Assembly: GCA_900473915.1 (NCBI GenBank)
Contig: UCNG01000022.1
Coordinates: forward strand, 1 to 64,000
Source: Hyphomicrobiales bacterium
GTDB lineage: Bacteria > Pseudomonadota > Alphaproteobacteria > Rhizobiales > Rhizobiaceae
Length of the DNA: 64,000 nt
Direction: 5' to 3'
Shown: one piece after another, positions 8,835 to 18,176 of the stretch
Numbering within the stretch: the first letter of the stretch is position 1
Layout of the letters: each line of letters opens with the position of its first letter
Notes under the pieces: model-generated
What the model saw: the letters and a program-made list of their open reading frames with translations, nothing else
What the model was told of the DNA's origin: nothing
Database searches by the model: none
Translations under genes and position numbers: made by a program

Positions 8835-8838
8835 AACG
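8815..8838 (+). repeat. Partial copy of dispersed repeat A (overlaps the VOC stop codon)
   Basis: These 24 bases match 23 of 24 bases of the element at 62947 (GCGCATCC, GAAAAGTGTGAAACG). Only the left half of the palindromic unit is present. It encodes the last codons and stop of the VOC gene. Confidence 0.7.
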
Positions 8839-8844
8839 CTTGCT

Positions 8845-9639
8845 CTAAATGAGGGCATCAAGCCCGTTATTGATGCCGTCGGCGCGCGGCGTGAAACCAT
8901 GCCCCTCGCCGCCATGGAGAATGAGCGCCGGCATCAGGGAAAGACCCGCGCGGCTCCCGCGTGTGCCTGTCGCGACGATGCGGATTGCCGCCGCGTCTGG
9001 CCGTGGCTGGACGGGGACGATCTTCACGCCGCCAAACCGTCCCGAAAGTGCTTCGAGAATGGCGGAAATGGAACCGGGGCGGGCGATGATGGCAATGCCG
9101 CCGCCGGGTTTCACGATTGCCGCCGCGGTGCGCACCCATTGGTCGAACATGCCTTCGGGCATGACATGCGCTTCCGCCTTCAATGGATCGGGGGTGCTGC
9201 GATCGCGCGCTTCGTTGAAGGGCGGGTTCATGATGGCGAAATCGAAGCTGTTGTCGGCGAGTCCGGCGGCGATGCGCGCCTTGCCTTTGAGCGATACGTC
9301 GGCTTCGATCACGCTGATGCGCCCTGCCAGAGCGGCATTCAGTGGATGGTTGATGCTCTTGCGGGCAAAACCGGCCATGAAACCGGAACGCTCGACGAGG
9401 GTGATCGCGGCTCCGGGGCAGCGGGAGGCGACGGCAAGCCCGGCAGCGCCCGCACCGCTGCCAAGATCGGCCACGCGCCCGGCGAAACCGTTTGGAACAG
9501 CGCTTGCCAGAATCATCGCATCCACGCCGGAGCGATGGCCTTTCAATGCGGGCTGGACGAGATGAAATGCCCCACGATGAAACACATCCAGCGTTTCTGC
9601 GGCCTCATTTTCAGTTTCCGAACCTGTTTCCGAATTCAT
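8845..9639 (-). CDS. tRNA1(Val) (adenine-37-N6)-methyltransferase-like protein
   Basis: A class I SAM-dependent methyltransferase of 264 residues. The SAM site VADLGSGAGAAGLAVA (motif I) and the N6-adenine catalytic motif NPPF (in AIMNPPFNEARD) are present, matching the TrmN6/YfiC type that methylates A37 of tRNA1(Val). The early GHRSGVDAMILASAVP segment is also typical. Its ATG start overlaps the TGA stop of the DUF2007 gene, indicating translational coupling. It converges on the VOC gene with 10 bp between stops. Exact tRNA specificity is inferred from the family. Confidence 0.85.
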   Translation of the reverse strand: MNSETGSETENEAAETLDVFHRGAFHLVQPALKGHRSGVDAMILASAVPNGFAGRVADLGSGAGAAGLAVASRCPGAAITLVERSGFMAGFARKSINHPLNAALAGRISVIEADVSLKGKARIAAGLADNSFDFAIMNPPFNEARDRSTPDPLKAEAHVMPEGMFDQWVRTAAAIVKPGGGIAIIARPGSISAILEALSGRFGGVKIVPVQPRPDAAAIRIVATGTRGSRAGLSLMPALILHGGEGHGFTPRADGINNGLDALI

Positions 9640-9860
9640 TGATCGCGCAGTTCGTGTTCCATCTCGGCATCAATCAGAATTTGCCGCGCTTCCTCAAGCT
9701 GCTCCTCGCTGACCAGAAGCCGGCGCGGCAGCACGCCCAAAGAGCCTTCGATGATGCTCATATTCGTGTCGGCAATGAAATAAGCGATCCCGGCCTCTTT
9801 CATCAAGGCCTCGGCAAAGGACAGCAGAACGGAATCATTCGTGCGCATAAGTTCGATCAT
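9636..9860 (-). CDS. DUF2007 domain protein
   Basis: A 74-residue protein matching the DUF2007 family, known structurally as a signal-transducing-protein-like fold without established function. Visible features are MIELMRTNDSVLLSFAEALMKEAGI and the conserved GVLPRRLLVSEEQLEEARQIL. ATG at 9860 gives the usual family length; the open frame continues to 9908. It heads a two-gene operon with the tRNA methyltransferase-like gene (ATGA overlap) and is divergent from the polyprenyl synthase, a pairing I recall from other rhizobia. Confidence 0.85.
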   Translation of the reverse strand: MIELMRTNDSVLLSFAEALMKEAGIAYFIADTNMSIIEGSLGVLPRRLLVSEEQLEEARQILIDAEMEHELRDQ

Positions 9861-9965
9861 TTGAACAGTTTGTAGCGAATGCACCGCATTGACAACAGCT
9901 TCCTTCAATGGTGAACAGGCGTTGGAATAGTAACGCTTTGAGGGCGCTTTGGGGGCAGTTGCGTC

Positions 9966-11036
9966 TTGAGCAATCCGGGCAGCTTTAATAGTGTGGCCGG
10001 GCAGCTAGGAGAAATGGCATTGGGTGTGGTTCTGAATCTGGACGGTAAAAAGAAACAGGAAGGATCGGTTCAGCCGCTTGTCGATCTGACAAAGGCCGAT
10101 ATGGCGCGGGTGAACCAGATGATCCTTTCCCGCGCCGGATCCGATGTCGAAATGATACCGGAAGTCGCCAATCATCTGATTTCCTCGGGCGGCAAGCGCT
10201 TGCGCCCCATGATGACGCTCGCGGCAGCGCGCATGTTCGGCTACGAGGGCGACGGCCATGTGCGTCTCGCGACGGCCGTGGAATTCATGCACACCGCCAC
10301 GCTTCTGCACGATGATGTGGTCGATGAAAGCGATTTGCGCCGCGGCAAAAGCACGGCGCGCATGATCTGGGGCAATCAGGCGAGCGTTCTGGTCGGCGAT
10401 TTCCTGCTGGGGCAGGCTTTCAAGATGATGGTCGATGTCGGTTCGCTTGATGCGCTCGACGTTCTGGCAACCTCGGCTTCGGTGATTGCCGAAGGCGAAG
10501 TGATGCAGCTTGCCGCCGCCAAGAACATGGAAACCACCGAAGACGAATATCTGGCGGTCATCAAGGCCAAGACTGCGGCGCTGTTCTCGGCGGCGGGTGA
10601 AGTTGGCCCCATCATCGCAGGCGCGCGGGAGGCGGATCGCGCAGCCTTGCGCGACTACGGCCTCAATCTCGGCCTTGCCTTCCAGCTTGTCGATGATGCG
10701 CTGGATTATGGCGGCTCGGCGGTCGATTTGGGCAAGAATACCGGCGATGATTTCCGCGAAGGCAAGATCACCCTTCCGGTGATTCTCAGCTATCGCCGCG
10801 GCACCGACGACGAGCGCGCTTTCTGGAAGAACGCGATCGAAGACGGCGCCAGTGACGACGCCTCGCTCGAAAAAGCCATCGGCTTGATGACGAAGCACGG
10901 CGCGATTGCCGATACGGTGCAGCGCGCGCGGCATTTCGGCGAGATTGCCCGCGATGCTCTGGCGCCCCTGAAAGCAACGCCCCAGAAGGATGCGCTGATC
11001 GAAGTCATCGATTTCTGCATCAGCCGCGTGAACTGA
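9966..11036 (+). CDS. Polyprenyl diphosphate synthase (probable decaprenyl type)
   Basis: This trans-prenyltransferase makes the side chain of ubiquinone; in this group the quinone is usually Q10, so decaprenyl (DdsA-type) is likely. Both aspartate-rich motifs are intact: DDVVDESD with the preceding LLH, and DDALDYGG. The SSGGKRLRP allylic-substrate segment is present. The start is uncertain: the listed TTG at 9966 gives 356 residues, while AGGAG at 10007-10011 favours a later start, ATG 10014 or TTG 10020. With ubiA further right, it supplies the two halves of ubiquinone's first membrane intermediate. Confidence 0.92.
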   Translation: MSNPGSFNSVAGQLGEMALGVVLNLDGKKKQEGSVQPLVDLTKADMARVNQMILSRAGSDVEMIPEVANHLISSGGKRLRPMMTLAAARMFGYEGDGHVRLATAVEFMHTATLLHDDVVDESDLRRGKSTARMIWGNQASVLVGDFLLGQAFKMMVDVGSLDALDVLATSASVIAEGEVMQLAAAKNMETTEDEYLAVIKAKTAALFSAAGEVGPIIAGAREADRAALRDYGLNLGLAFQLVDDALDYGGSAVDLGKNTGDDFREGKITLPVILSYRRGTDDERAFWKNAIEDGASDDASLEKAIGLMTKHGAIADTVQRARHFGEIARDALAPLKATPQKDALIEVIDFCISRVN

Positions 11037-11077
11037 CCGGCAGTTATTGCGACACTCCGGCCAGCGCCGATACTCAG

Positions 11078-11146
11078 GAAAAGCATTCTCACGGATGCTT
11101 TTCTTGCCCCGCCATCCCAAAAAGGCCATGCTTGGGGTGCCTTTTC
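11078..11146 (+). terminator. Tandem hairpin terminators after the polyprenyl synthase gene
   Basis: The first hairpin pairs GAAAAGCAT (11078-11086) with ATGCTTTTC (11095-11103), followed by TTG. The second pairs AAAAGGC (11120-11126) with GCCTTTT (11139-11145). Both lie within 110 bp of the stop codon. Confidence 0.6.
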
Positions 11147-11228
11147 CGGCAAAGAGACAGCCTGCACGGCTCTTGAGGGTTTACTTGCCGGTATCTGTTA
11201 CAGGGATTTGAGAAGAGGATAGGGCTTT

Positions 11229-13079
11229 ATGCGGCAAGGATCGAAATACCGCCCGCTTTATGGTTTGCTGCTCTCGCTTCTGGCGGGAATAGCGATCCCG
11301 ACAAGCGGTGCTTTGGCCAAGGCGACAACCGATCCCGTACCGCCTCCTGTCCGCGCCGGGTCGTTCGCCGGGGCCTATCTTGCCGGACGCACTGCCGAAT
11401 CCGATAATAATCTCGCCGCCGCCGTCGATTTTTATCGACAGGCCATGGCATTCGATCCGAATAATGCGCAGATCAAACAGGATTTGCTGCTGGTTCTGCT
11501 GACGGAAGGCCGTTTCAAGGACGCCCTGCCGCTGGCGGAAGAATTGAAGAACATCCCGGACATCGAGCGTTTTTCGCGGGTGGCGCTGGCCATCGACGCC
11601 ATGAACCGCAAGCAATATCGCAAGGTCGGCCCGCTTCTGATGCTGTCGATGCAATCCGATATGGATCGCCTTGCGACCGGCTTCATGAATGCATGGGTGA
11701 AGGTCGGGCAGGGCAACCCCAAACAGGCGCTCGCCGACATTCAGAAGATGCAGGGGCCGGAATGGTACGGCTTGTTCCGCACCTATAATTCCGCGCTGAT
11801 TGCCGATCTTGCCGGTCAGAAGCAGGAAGCGCGTGATTTCTACCAGCAGGCCGTCGATGACAGGCCGGGCGGAAGCGCTGCACCTGACACTTATGAACGC
11901 ATCGTGATGGCCTATGCCTCCTTCAAGCTCCGTCAGGGCGACAAGGAAGGCGCGATCAAGACGCTGAAAGATGCCGAGGAACTTCTCAACGGTCGCATGA
12001 CGATCACCGAAATGCGCGAAAAGATCGAGGCAGGCGAAAAATACGGACGCCTGATCAAGACCGCTCAGGAAGGTGCCGCCGAAGCGCTCTATACGCTTGG
12101 GACCGCGATCAACCGCAGCGGCGCGGAAGCTTTTGCAAAGCTATATCTGCAGATGTCGCTGCCGCTGCGCCCCGACAATGATGCGACGCTTTATCAGCTG
12201 GGCGATATTTCCGCGAAATTGCGTCAGCCGGAAAAGGCCATCGAATATTATGGCCGCGTGCCGGAGAAATCGCCTTACCGCCGCGATGCCGAAATGCAGC
12301 GCGCGCTCAATCTGGCCGAAAACAGCCAGTCGGCGGAAGCCATCAAGCAGCTCAAAATTCTTCTCGACCGCGACAAGACGGACATGCGCACCTATCTGGC
12401 GCTCGGCGGCGTCTATGCGCAGGACAAGAATTTCGCCGATGCGGCGAAGATCTACGATGCTGCTGTCGAGCAGATAAAGACGCCGGAGCGCAAGGACTGG
12501 CCGGTCTTTTATCAGCGCGGCATAGCCTATGAGCGCCTGAAGGAATGGGACAAGGCAGAGCCCAATTTCCGCAAGGCGCTGGAGCTTTATCCCGACCAGC
12601 CGCAGGTGCTGAACTATCTTGGTTATTCATGGGTGGACCGCGGCGAGAATCTCGATGAAGCGCTGGGCATGATCAAGAAGGCGGTCGAACTGCGCCCGCA
12701 GGACGGTTATATCGTCGACTCGCTCGGCTGGGCCTATTACATGCTTGGCCGCTATCCGGAAGCGGTGATCGAACTGGAAAAGGCGGTCAAGCTTCGTCCG
12801 GAAGACCCGACGATCAACGACCATATGGGCGACGCCTATTGGCGCGTCGGTCGTCTTCTCGAAGCGACGTTCCAGTGGAACCACGCCATTGCAGGCAAGC
12901 CGGAGCCGGAAGAGCTGACCAAGATCGAGGAAAAGCTCAAGAAAGGCTTGCCGGATATTCCGGGGAAATCTTCCGCCGATGCGGCAAAGCCTGTTGAGCA
13001 AAAGCCGGACGCACCCGCTCCATCGCCTGCGCCTGCCGGACCGTCCGGCACGGCTCCTGAAAAGCCGACAACGGATTAA
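11229..13079 (+). CDS. Secreted or membrane-anchored TPR-repeat protein
   Basis: A 616-residue protein with an N-terminal signal peptide (LYGLLLSLLAGIAIPTSGALA) and many tetratricopeptide repeats spanning about residues 45-555; clear ones are AAAVDFYRQAMAFDPNNAQI, WDKAEPNFRKALELYPDQ and EAVIELEKAVKLRPEDP. The tail from about 575 is Pro/Ala-rich. TPR proteins act as scaffolds; the signal sequence places this one in the envelope. No enzymatic motif is seen. It is a single gene between tandem terminators and a strong hairpin at 13089. Confidence 0.85.
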   Translation: MRQGSKYRPLYGLLLSLLAGIAIPTSGALAKATTDPVPPPVRAGSFAGAYLAGRTAESDNNLAAAVDFYRQAMAFDPNNAQIKQDLLLVLLTEGRFKDALPLAEELKNIPDIERFSRVALAIDAMNRKQYRKVGPLLMLSMQSDMDRLATGFMNAWVKVGQGNPKQALADIQKMQGPEWYGLFRTYNSALIADLAGQKQEARDFYQQAVDDRPGGSAAPDTYERIVMAYASFKLRQGDKEGAIKTLKDAEELLNGRMTITEMREKIEAGEKYGRLIKTAQEGAAEALYTLGTAINRSGAEAFAKLYLQMSLPLRPDNDATLYQLGDISAKLRQPEKAIEYYGRVPEKSPYRRDAEMQRALNLAENSQSAEAIKQLKILLDRDKTDMRTYLALGGVYAQDKNFADAAKIYDAAVEQIKTPERKDWPVFYQRGIAYERLKEWDKAEPNFRKALELYPDQPQVLNYLGYSWVDRGENLDEALGMIKKAVELRPQDGYIVDSLGWAYYMLGRYPEAVIELEKAVKLRPEDPTINDHMGDAYWRVGRLLEATFQWNHAIAGKPEPEELTKIEEKLKKGLPDIPGKSSADAAKPVEQKPDAPAPSPAPAGPSGTAPEKPTTD

Positions 13080-13088
13080 CTGCTTCGG

Positions 13089-13128
13089 GCTGCCGGTTTC
13101 AGGGTGGTGTGACACCGAAACCGGCAGC
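13089..13128 (+). terminator. Strong 12-bp hairpin after the TPR gene
   Basis: GCTGCCGGTTTC (13089-13100) and GAAACCGGCAGC (13117-13128) form a perfect stem 10 bp after the stop codon. There is no T-run, so it may stabilise the 3' end or act with Rho rather than as a classical terminator. Confidence 0.5.
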
Positions 13129-13219
13129 CTGTGCTTGACCCTGCCGTGCTGACAAATTAGACCGGGCCATCATTTCAATTACGAGGCCCGACCCCGTGTC
13201 CAGTACGTTGCCAGCACAT

Positions 13220-14146
13220 ATGCATCCCACCCGTTCCTTTCAGGGTTTGATCCTGACGCTCCATAACTATTGGGCGGAGCGAGGTTGCGCCATCCTGCAA
13301 CCCTACGACATGGAAGTGGGCGCGGGTACGTTGCACCCGGCGACGACTTTGCGTGCGCTCGGACCGCGCCCGTGGAATGTGGCCTATGTGCAGCCGTCGC
13401 GCCGCCCGAAGGATGGCCGCTACGGTGAAAATCCGAACCGTCTCCAGCACTATTACCAGTATCAGGTTCTTCTGAAGCCAAGTCCGCCCAATCTGCAGGA
13501 ACTCTATCTCGGTTCGCTGAAGGCCATCGGCATCGACATGAATCTCCACGACGTGCGCTTTGTCGAGGACGACTGGGAAAACCCGACGACGGGTTCGTGG
13601 GGCCTTGGCTGGGAATGCTGGTGCGACGGCATGGAAGTGTCGCAGTTCACCTATTTCCAGCAGGTCTGCGGCATCGAATGCTCGCCGGTCTCGGGCGAAC
13701 TGACCTATGGTCTCGAACGCCTCGCCATGTATGTGCAGGGCGTGGACAATGTCTACGACCTCAACTTCAATGGTCTCGAAGGCGACGAGAAGGTCACCTA
13801 TGGCGACGTGTTCCTGCAAGCCGAGCAGGAATATTCCCGCTACAATTTCGAGATGGCCAATACCGAAATGCTGCATCAGCACTTCATTGATGCGGAGCGC
13901 GAATGCGAGGCCGTTCTGAAAGCTGGTAGCACTGGTGAAAATTCTCTCCATAAATGCGTTTTCCCGGCCTACGACCAGTGCATCAAGGCGTCCCACGTCT
14001 TCAACCTGATGGATGCGCGCGGCGTGATCTCGGTTACCGAGCGCCAGAGCTACATCTTGCGTGTGCGCAATCTTGCGCGCCAGTGCGGCGAAGCGTTTCT
14101 GTTGACGGATGCCGGTGGTTTCAATTTCAAGCGTGAGGGCGAGTGA
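13220..14146 (+). CDS. glyQ: Glycine--tRNA ligase alpha subunit
   Basis: The catalytic alpha subunit of the bacterial alpha2beta2 glycyl-tRNA synthetase. The sequence carries the very conserved [39 protein letters not shown] and [19 protein letters not shown] segments. ATG at 13220 (MHPTRSFQ) gives the usual 308 residues; a GTG at 13196 would add eight. The stop is one base before the glyS start, so the two subunits are translated together. Confidence 0.97.
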   Translation: MHPTRSFQGLILTLHNYWAERGCAILQPYDMEVGAGTLHPATTLRALGPRPWNVAYVQPSRRPKDGRYGENPNRLQHYYQYQVLLKPSPPNLQELYLGSLKAIGIDMNLHDVRFVEDDWENPTTGSWGLGWECWCDGMEVSQFTYFQQVCGIECSPVSGELTYGLERLAMYVQGVDNVYDLNFNGLEGDEKVTYGDVFLQAEQEYSRYNFEMANTEMLHQHFIDAERECEAVLKAGSTGENSLHKCVFPAYDQCIKASHVFNLMDARGVISVTERQSYILRVRNLARQCGEAFLLTDAGGFNFKREGE

Positions 14147-14147
14147 T

Positions 14148-16442
14148 ATGCCTGATTTGTTGCTCGAACTCTTTTCCGAGGAAATTCCAGCCCGCATGCA
14201 GCGCAAGGCCGCAGGCGATCTGAAAAAGATGATCACCGATGGTCTGGTCGATGCTGGCCTGACCTATGAAGCCGCAACCGCGTACTGGACGCCGCGCCGT
14301 CTGGCGCTCGACATTCGCGGTCTCACCGTGCGCTCCAAGGACGTGCATGAGGATATCAAGGGCCCGTCGGTCACAGCCCCGGAACAGGCAATTCAGGGCT
14401 TTCTGCGCAAGGCAGGCCTGACGGATGTCTCGCAGGCGCATGTGCACTCCGACCCGAAGAAGGGTGATTTCTACGTCGCCCATCTGACGAAGCCCGGCCG
14501 CGCGGCGGAAGAAATCATCGCCGAACTGGTGCCGCAGACGATCCGCAACTTCCCATGGCCGAAATCCATGCGCTGGGGTGCGGCTTCTGCCAAGCCCGGT
14601 TCGCTCCGTTGGGTGCGCCCGCTGCAATCGATCCTCTGCACCTTCGGTCCTGAAACCGAGGAGACAGTGGTCATCGATTTTGATGTCGACGGCATCAAGT
14701 CGGGTAACGTCACCTACGGTCATCGTTTCCTGAGCGACGGTCAGGCAATCAAGGTGCGCCGTTTCGAGGATTATGTCGAAAAGCTGGAAAAGGCTTTCGT
14801 GGTGCTCGACGCCGAGCGCCGCAAGGAAATCATTTCGCAGGACGCCCATAATCTCGCCTTCGCTTCCGGTTTTGAGCTGGTTGAGGACGATGGGCTTCTG
14901 GAAGAAGTGTCGGGTCTCGTTGAATGGCCGGTCGTGCTGATGGGCGAGTTCGAGGAAGAGTTTCTGGCCATTCCGCCGGAAGTCATCCGCCTCACCATCC
15001 GCGCCAATCAGAAGTGCTTCGTCACCCGCAAGCAGGGCGAGGCGGAAGCGCTTTCCAACAAGTTCATTCTGGTGTCCAACATCGCGGCCCGCGATGGCGG
15101 CACGGAAATCGCCTACGGCAACGGCAAGGTGGTGCGTGCACGCCTGTCGGATGCGCTCTATTTCTGGCACACCGACCAGCATGATCTGCCCGACCTCGAC
15201 AAGCTGGCCGCTTCGGCGCAGAAGTTCGGTCTCGACCTGAAGAAGCCGCTTGATCAGCGCATGGCGCGTCTGGATGCCTTGAATGTGACCTTCCACGCCA
15301 AGCTTGGCACGCAAGGCGAGCGCGTCGAGCGCATTCGCGAACTGGCCGCGCAGATTGCGCCGCTGGTCGGTGCCGATCCGAAGCTTGCCACCCGCGCCGC
15401 TGTTCTGGCCAAGGCCGATCTCCAGACGGAAGTTGTCGGCGAGTTTCCCGAGCTACAGGGCGCCATGGGCCGCAAATATGCGTTGCTTCAGGGCGAAGAC
15501 GAAGCCGTCGCTGCCGCTCTCGAAGAACATTACAAGCCGCAAGGCCCGTCGGACGTGGTGCCGAAGAACCCGGTTTCGGTTGCCGTGGCTCTGGCCGACA
15601 AGCTCGACACGCTGGTCGGCTTCTGGACCATTGACGAAAAGCCGACCGGCTCGAAGGACCCTTATGCGCTGCGTCGTGCGGCTTTGGGCGTGATCCGTCT
15701 GCTGCTGTCGCAGGAATGGAAATTCTCGCTGTTGCCGCTCTTCCGTTCGGCCTTTGCTGCGTTGAAAGAAGGTCAGGTCCAGCGCAAGCTGCGCGAGTTT
15801 GAAGCCAAGCTTGCTGCGGAAAACTCCGGCGATGTTGACGGCGAGCAGGATGTGGACAACGCATTGGCCAGCTATGAAAAGCAGGCTCGCGCCGAGGCGG
15901 AAGCATCGTCCGAGCCGGTGCTGGCCGATCTCCTCTCCTTCCTTCACGACCGTTTCAAGGTGCATCTGAAGGAAGAGGGCGCACGTTACGACGCCATCGA
16001 CGCCGTGCTGACGCCGGAAGCCGACAATCTGCTGCTGGTCGCGCGCCGTCTGGAAGCACTGATCGTCTTCATCAATGAGGAAGACGGCAAGAACCTTCTG
16101 GCTGGCACCAAGCGCGCCGCCAATATTCTCGCAGCCGAGGAAAAGAAAGGCACGAAGGTCGCTGACCGCGTCGATGCTTCCCTTCTTCGCGAGGCGGAAG
16201 AAAAGGCATTGTTCGAAGCTGTAACTCTGGCGTCAACCGAGGCAGAAGCTGCCATCGCCCGCGAGGATTTCAACGGCGCGATGCTGGCACTCGCAAAGCT
16301 GCGCGGTCCTGTCGATACGTTCTTTGAAAGGGTGCTGGTCAATGACGAGGACGAGAATGTCCGCGCCAATCGCTTGGCATTGCTCGACCTGATCCGCACG
16401 GCCACTGGCAAGGTGGCTGATTTCTCGAAAATCGCCGGCTGA
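14148..16442 (+). CDS. glyS: Glycine--tRNA ligase beta subunit
   Basis: The beta subunit binds tRNA(Gly) and completes the heterotetramer. It begins with the family hallmark [20 protein letters not shown], contains the conserved [10 protein letters not shown] and the [12 protein letters not shown] segment, and ends in an anticodon-binding DALR-like domain. The 764-residue length is slightly above the typical 690-750, with an acidic insertion around residues 550-600 ([21 protein letters not shown]). It directly follows glyQ with a one-base gap. Confidence 0.96.
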   Translation: MPDLLLELFSEEIPARMQRKAAGDLKKMITDGLVDAGLTYEAATAYWTPRRLALDIRGLTVRSKDVHEDIKGPSVTAPEQAIQGFLRKAGLTDVSQAHVHSDPKKGDFYVAHLTKPGRAAEEIIAELVPQTIRNFPWPKSMRWGAASAKPGSLRWVRPLQSILCTFGPETEETVVIDFDVDGIKSGNVTYGHRFLSDGQAIKVRRFEDYVEKLEKAFVVLDAERRKEIISQDAHNLAFASGFELVEDDGLLEEVSGLVEWPVVLMGEFEEEFLAIPPEVIRLTIRANQKCFVTRKQGEAEALSNKFILVSNIAARDGGTEIAYGNGKVVRARLSDALYFWHTDQHDLPDLDKLAASAQKFGLDLKKPLDQRMARLDALNVTFHAKLGTQGERVERIRELAAQIAPLVGADPKLATRAAVLAKADLQTEVVGEFPELQGAMGRKYALLQGEDEAVAAALEEHYKPQGPSDVVPKNPVSVAVALADKLDTLVGFWTIDEKPTGSKDPYALRRAALGVIRLLLSQEWKFSLLPLFRSAFAALKEGQVQRKLREFEAKLAAENSGDVDGEQDVDNALASYEKQARAEAEASSEPVLADLLSFLHDRFKVHLKEEGARYDAIDAVLTPEADNLLLVARRLEALIVFINEEDGKNLLAGTKRAANILAAEEKKGTKVADRVDASLLREAEEKALFEAVTLASTEAEAAIAREDFNGAMLALAKLRGPVDTFFERVLVNDEDENVRANRLALLDLIRTATGKVADFSKIAG

Positions 16443-16462
16443 TACTTAGCCCAAGCGACACC

Positions 16463-16528
16463 TTTCCCTCATTCAGAGGAGCCTCCCTGAGCTTGTCGAA
16501 GGGAGGCATCTCGAAGGGCTGAGGGAAA
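16463..16528. repeat. Palindromic extragenic repeat (type D)
   Basis: The outer arms TTTCCCTCA and TGAGGGAAA enclose an inner hairpin GCCTCCC/GGGAGGC with the loop core TGAGCTTGTCGAA. The central CCTGAGCTTGTCGAAGGG phrase is a widespread intergenic repeat core in alphaproteobacteria. It lies 20 bp after glyS and may also help end that transcript. Confidence 0.65.
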
Positions 16529-16569
16529 ATGCACACCGCCGCCTCCCCAAGATGAGGAGCGAGGCGGCG
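16528..16569 (-). terminator. Hairpin downstream of the CGPC protein gene
   Basis: CGCCGCCTC (16537-16545) pairs with GAGGCGGCG (16561-16569). On the minus strand it lies 12 bp after the stop of the 16582-16989 gene, and a weak ATTTT stretch follows. It is a probable terminator. Confidence 0.5.
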
Positions 16570-16581
16570 ACGTCATTTTGC

Positions 16582-16989
16582 TTATTTCAAACCGGGTCTG
16601 AGTTCGAGGGAGCCGAGGTCGGTTTCGCCGGATGCCACGGCCCAGGCATCGCCGACGACACGCACTGGCTTGGCGGGGTCAAAATCCTCCGCTGGCGTGG
16701 CGGCGGGTTCAAGCAGGTCGTCCGGGACAGGCTGGCCTTGCATCCGCGCCATATAGGCGCGGGCGCGCTTGCGGCGGGCTTCGATCGCCTTCTGTGCGTC
16801 GAGTTCCGCAGCCTTTTTCTCCGCGCAAGGCCCACAGACCGGCAAGCCGTTGGCGCCAATCTTGTCATAGCCGATATAATCGATGGAGCCGACCTGATAG
16901 GTTGTTGGCGCGCTTTCATTTCCGTTTGCGAAAGCAATCGCGGGCAGTCCGATGGCCGTCAGCGAAATAGCGATAAATCGCGATAACAT
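16582..16989 (-). CDS. Secreted hypothetical protein with a CGPC motif
   Basis: A 135-residue protein with a signal peptide (LSRFIAISLTAIGLPAIAFA, cleavage near residue 21). The mature part has a CGPC motif at Cys52-Cys55, a highly charged helix after it (AEKKAAELDAQKAIEARRKRA) and a Pro-rich C-terminal half. CGPC is the thioredoxin active-site tetrapeptide, but nothing else here suggests a thioredoxin fold, so redox activity is only a possibility; metal binding or a structural disulfide are alternatives. GAGGTG lies before the ATG. I do not recognise a named family. Confidence 0.7.
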   Translation of the reverse strand: MLSRFIAISLTAIGLPAIAFANGNESAPTTYQVGSIDYIGYDKIGANGLPVCGPCAEKKAAELDAQKAIEARRKRARAYMARMQGQPVPDDLLEPAATPAEDFDPAKPVRVVGDAWAVASGETDLGSLELRPGLK

Positions 16990-17176
16990 TATTCACCTCA
17001 CGCATGAATAAAATCACCATGCCCGGAAAAACCTAACAAAACGCAATTTTTCATGCGTAATTGTGATCGTCTTGCCGTGATTGTGTCCCCAGCAGCTCTG
17101 AGCTTGCTTGCGCAGGGGCTTGAGCTTGTGTAGGCAGAACGGGCTTAACTTGGGACGCCCGAGAGGCGGAAAACCA

Positions 17177-18148
17177 GTGTCCGATATAGTCAAATTCGAT
17201 GATGAGGCAGTCCAGCGCGCAGTGGAGGTGCTGCGGCGCGGCGGTCTCGTCGCCATTCCGACCGAAACCGTTTATGGCCTCGCCGCCGACGCTTCGAACG
17301 GCGAAGGCGTGGCCGGAATCTTCGCAGCCAAGGGACGCCCGCAATTCAATCCCCTGATCGCCCATGTAAGCGGCCTCGCCATGGCCGAGCGCTACGTCAC
17401 TTTCGACGCCCTGTCGCGCAAGCTCGCGGAAATATTCTGGCCCGGCCCGCTGACTATCGTTCTGCCGCTGAAAGACAAACAGGATACGGATCGCCCCATC
17501 CATCCGCTTGTGACGGCGGGACTGCAAACGCTGGCTATCCGCATGCCGCTTGGCCGTGTGCGCGATATTATCAGGGAGCTGGATAGTCCGGTGGCGGCAC
17601 CAAGCGCCAACACGTCCGGCCGCATCAGCCCGACAAGCGCCCATGCTGTCGCGGTCGATCTCGGCGACAAGCTTGACCTGATCCTCGATGCCGGTCCATG
17701 CGGCGTCGGCGTCGAATCCACCATCGTCAAGGTTGACGGCGATAGAGTGCATCTTCTGCGTCCGGGCGGGCTGGCCGCGGAAGAAATCGAGACTGTCATC
17801 GGTGAAAAGCTGGTGCGCGCCGACCACACTTCCGCAATTCAGGCGCCGGGCATGATGGCCTCGCATTATGCGCCTGACGCGGCAATGCGGCTCAATGTCG
17901 GTTCGGTGAAGCCGGGTGAGGCGCTGCTTGCCTTTGGCCCGCAGCGCGTGGCCGGTGCAGAAAGCGCCGCAACGATCATGAACCTGAGTGTAGGTGGCAA
18001 TCTGCGTGAAGCAGCAGCCAATCTGTTCGATTTCATGCGCAGGCTTGATGCAACGGGTGCCGCCACCATCGCTGTCGAACCAATCCCTTTTAACGGTCTC
18101 GGCGAGGCCATCAACGACCGTTTGAAACGCGCGGCGGCCCCGCGTTAA
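17177..18148 (+). CDS. L-threonylcarbamoyladenylate synthase (Sua5/YwlC type)
   Basis: This enzyme makes threonylcarbamoyl-AMP from threonine, bicarbonate and ATP for the universal t6A37 tRNA modification. The YrdC domain (residues about 1-205) shows the nucleotide-binding PTETVYGLAADA, KGRPQFNPLIAHV and PSANTSGRISPT motifs. A C-terminal Sua5 domain (about 215-323) includes APGMMASHYAP. Thus it is the two-domain Sua5 type rather than the short TsaC. The GTG at 17177 gives 323 residues and avoids an unrelated leader; the frame is open to a TTG at 17108. Confidence 0.93.
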   Translation: MSDIVKFDDEAVQRAVEVLRRGGLVAIPTETVYGLAADASNGEGVAGIFAAKGRPQFNPLIAHVSGLAMAERYVTFDALSRKLAEIFWPGPLTIVLPLKDKQDTDRPIHPLVTAGLQTLAIRMPLGRVRDIIRELDSPVAAPSANTSGRISPTSAHAVAVDLGDKLDLILDAGPCGVGVESTIVKVDGDRVHLLRPGGLAAEEIETVIGEKLVRADHTSAIQAPGMMASHYAPDAAMRLNVGSVKPGEALLAFGPQRVAGAESAATIMNLSVGGNLREAAANLFDFMRRLDATGAATIAVEPIPFNGLGEAINDRLKRAAAPR

Positions 18149-18176
18149 TCCTCCCTTTGAATTCAAGAGACAGACT

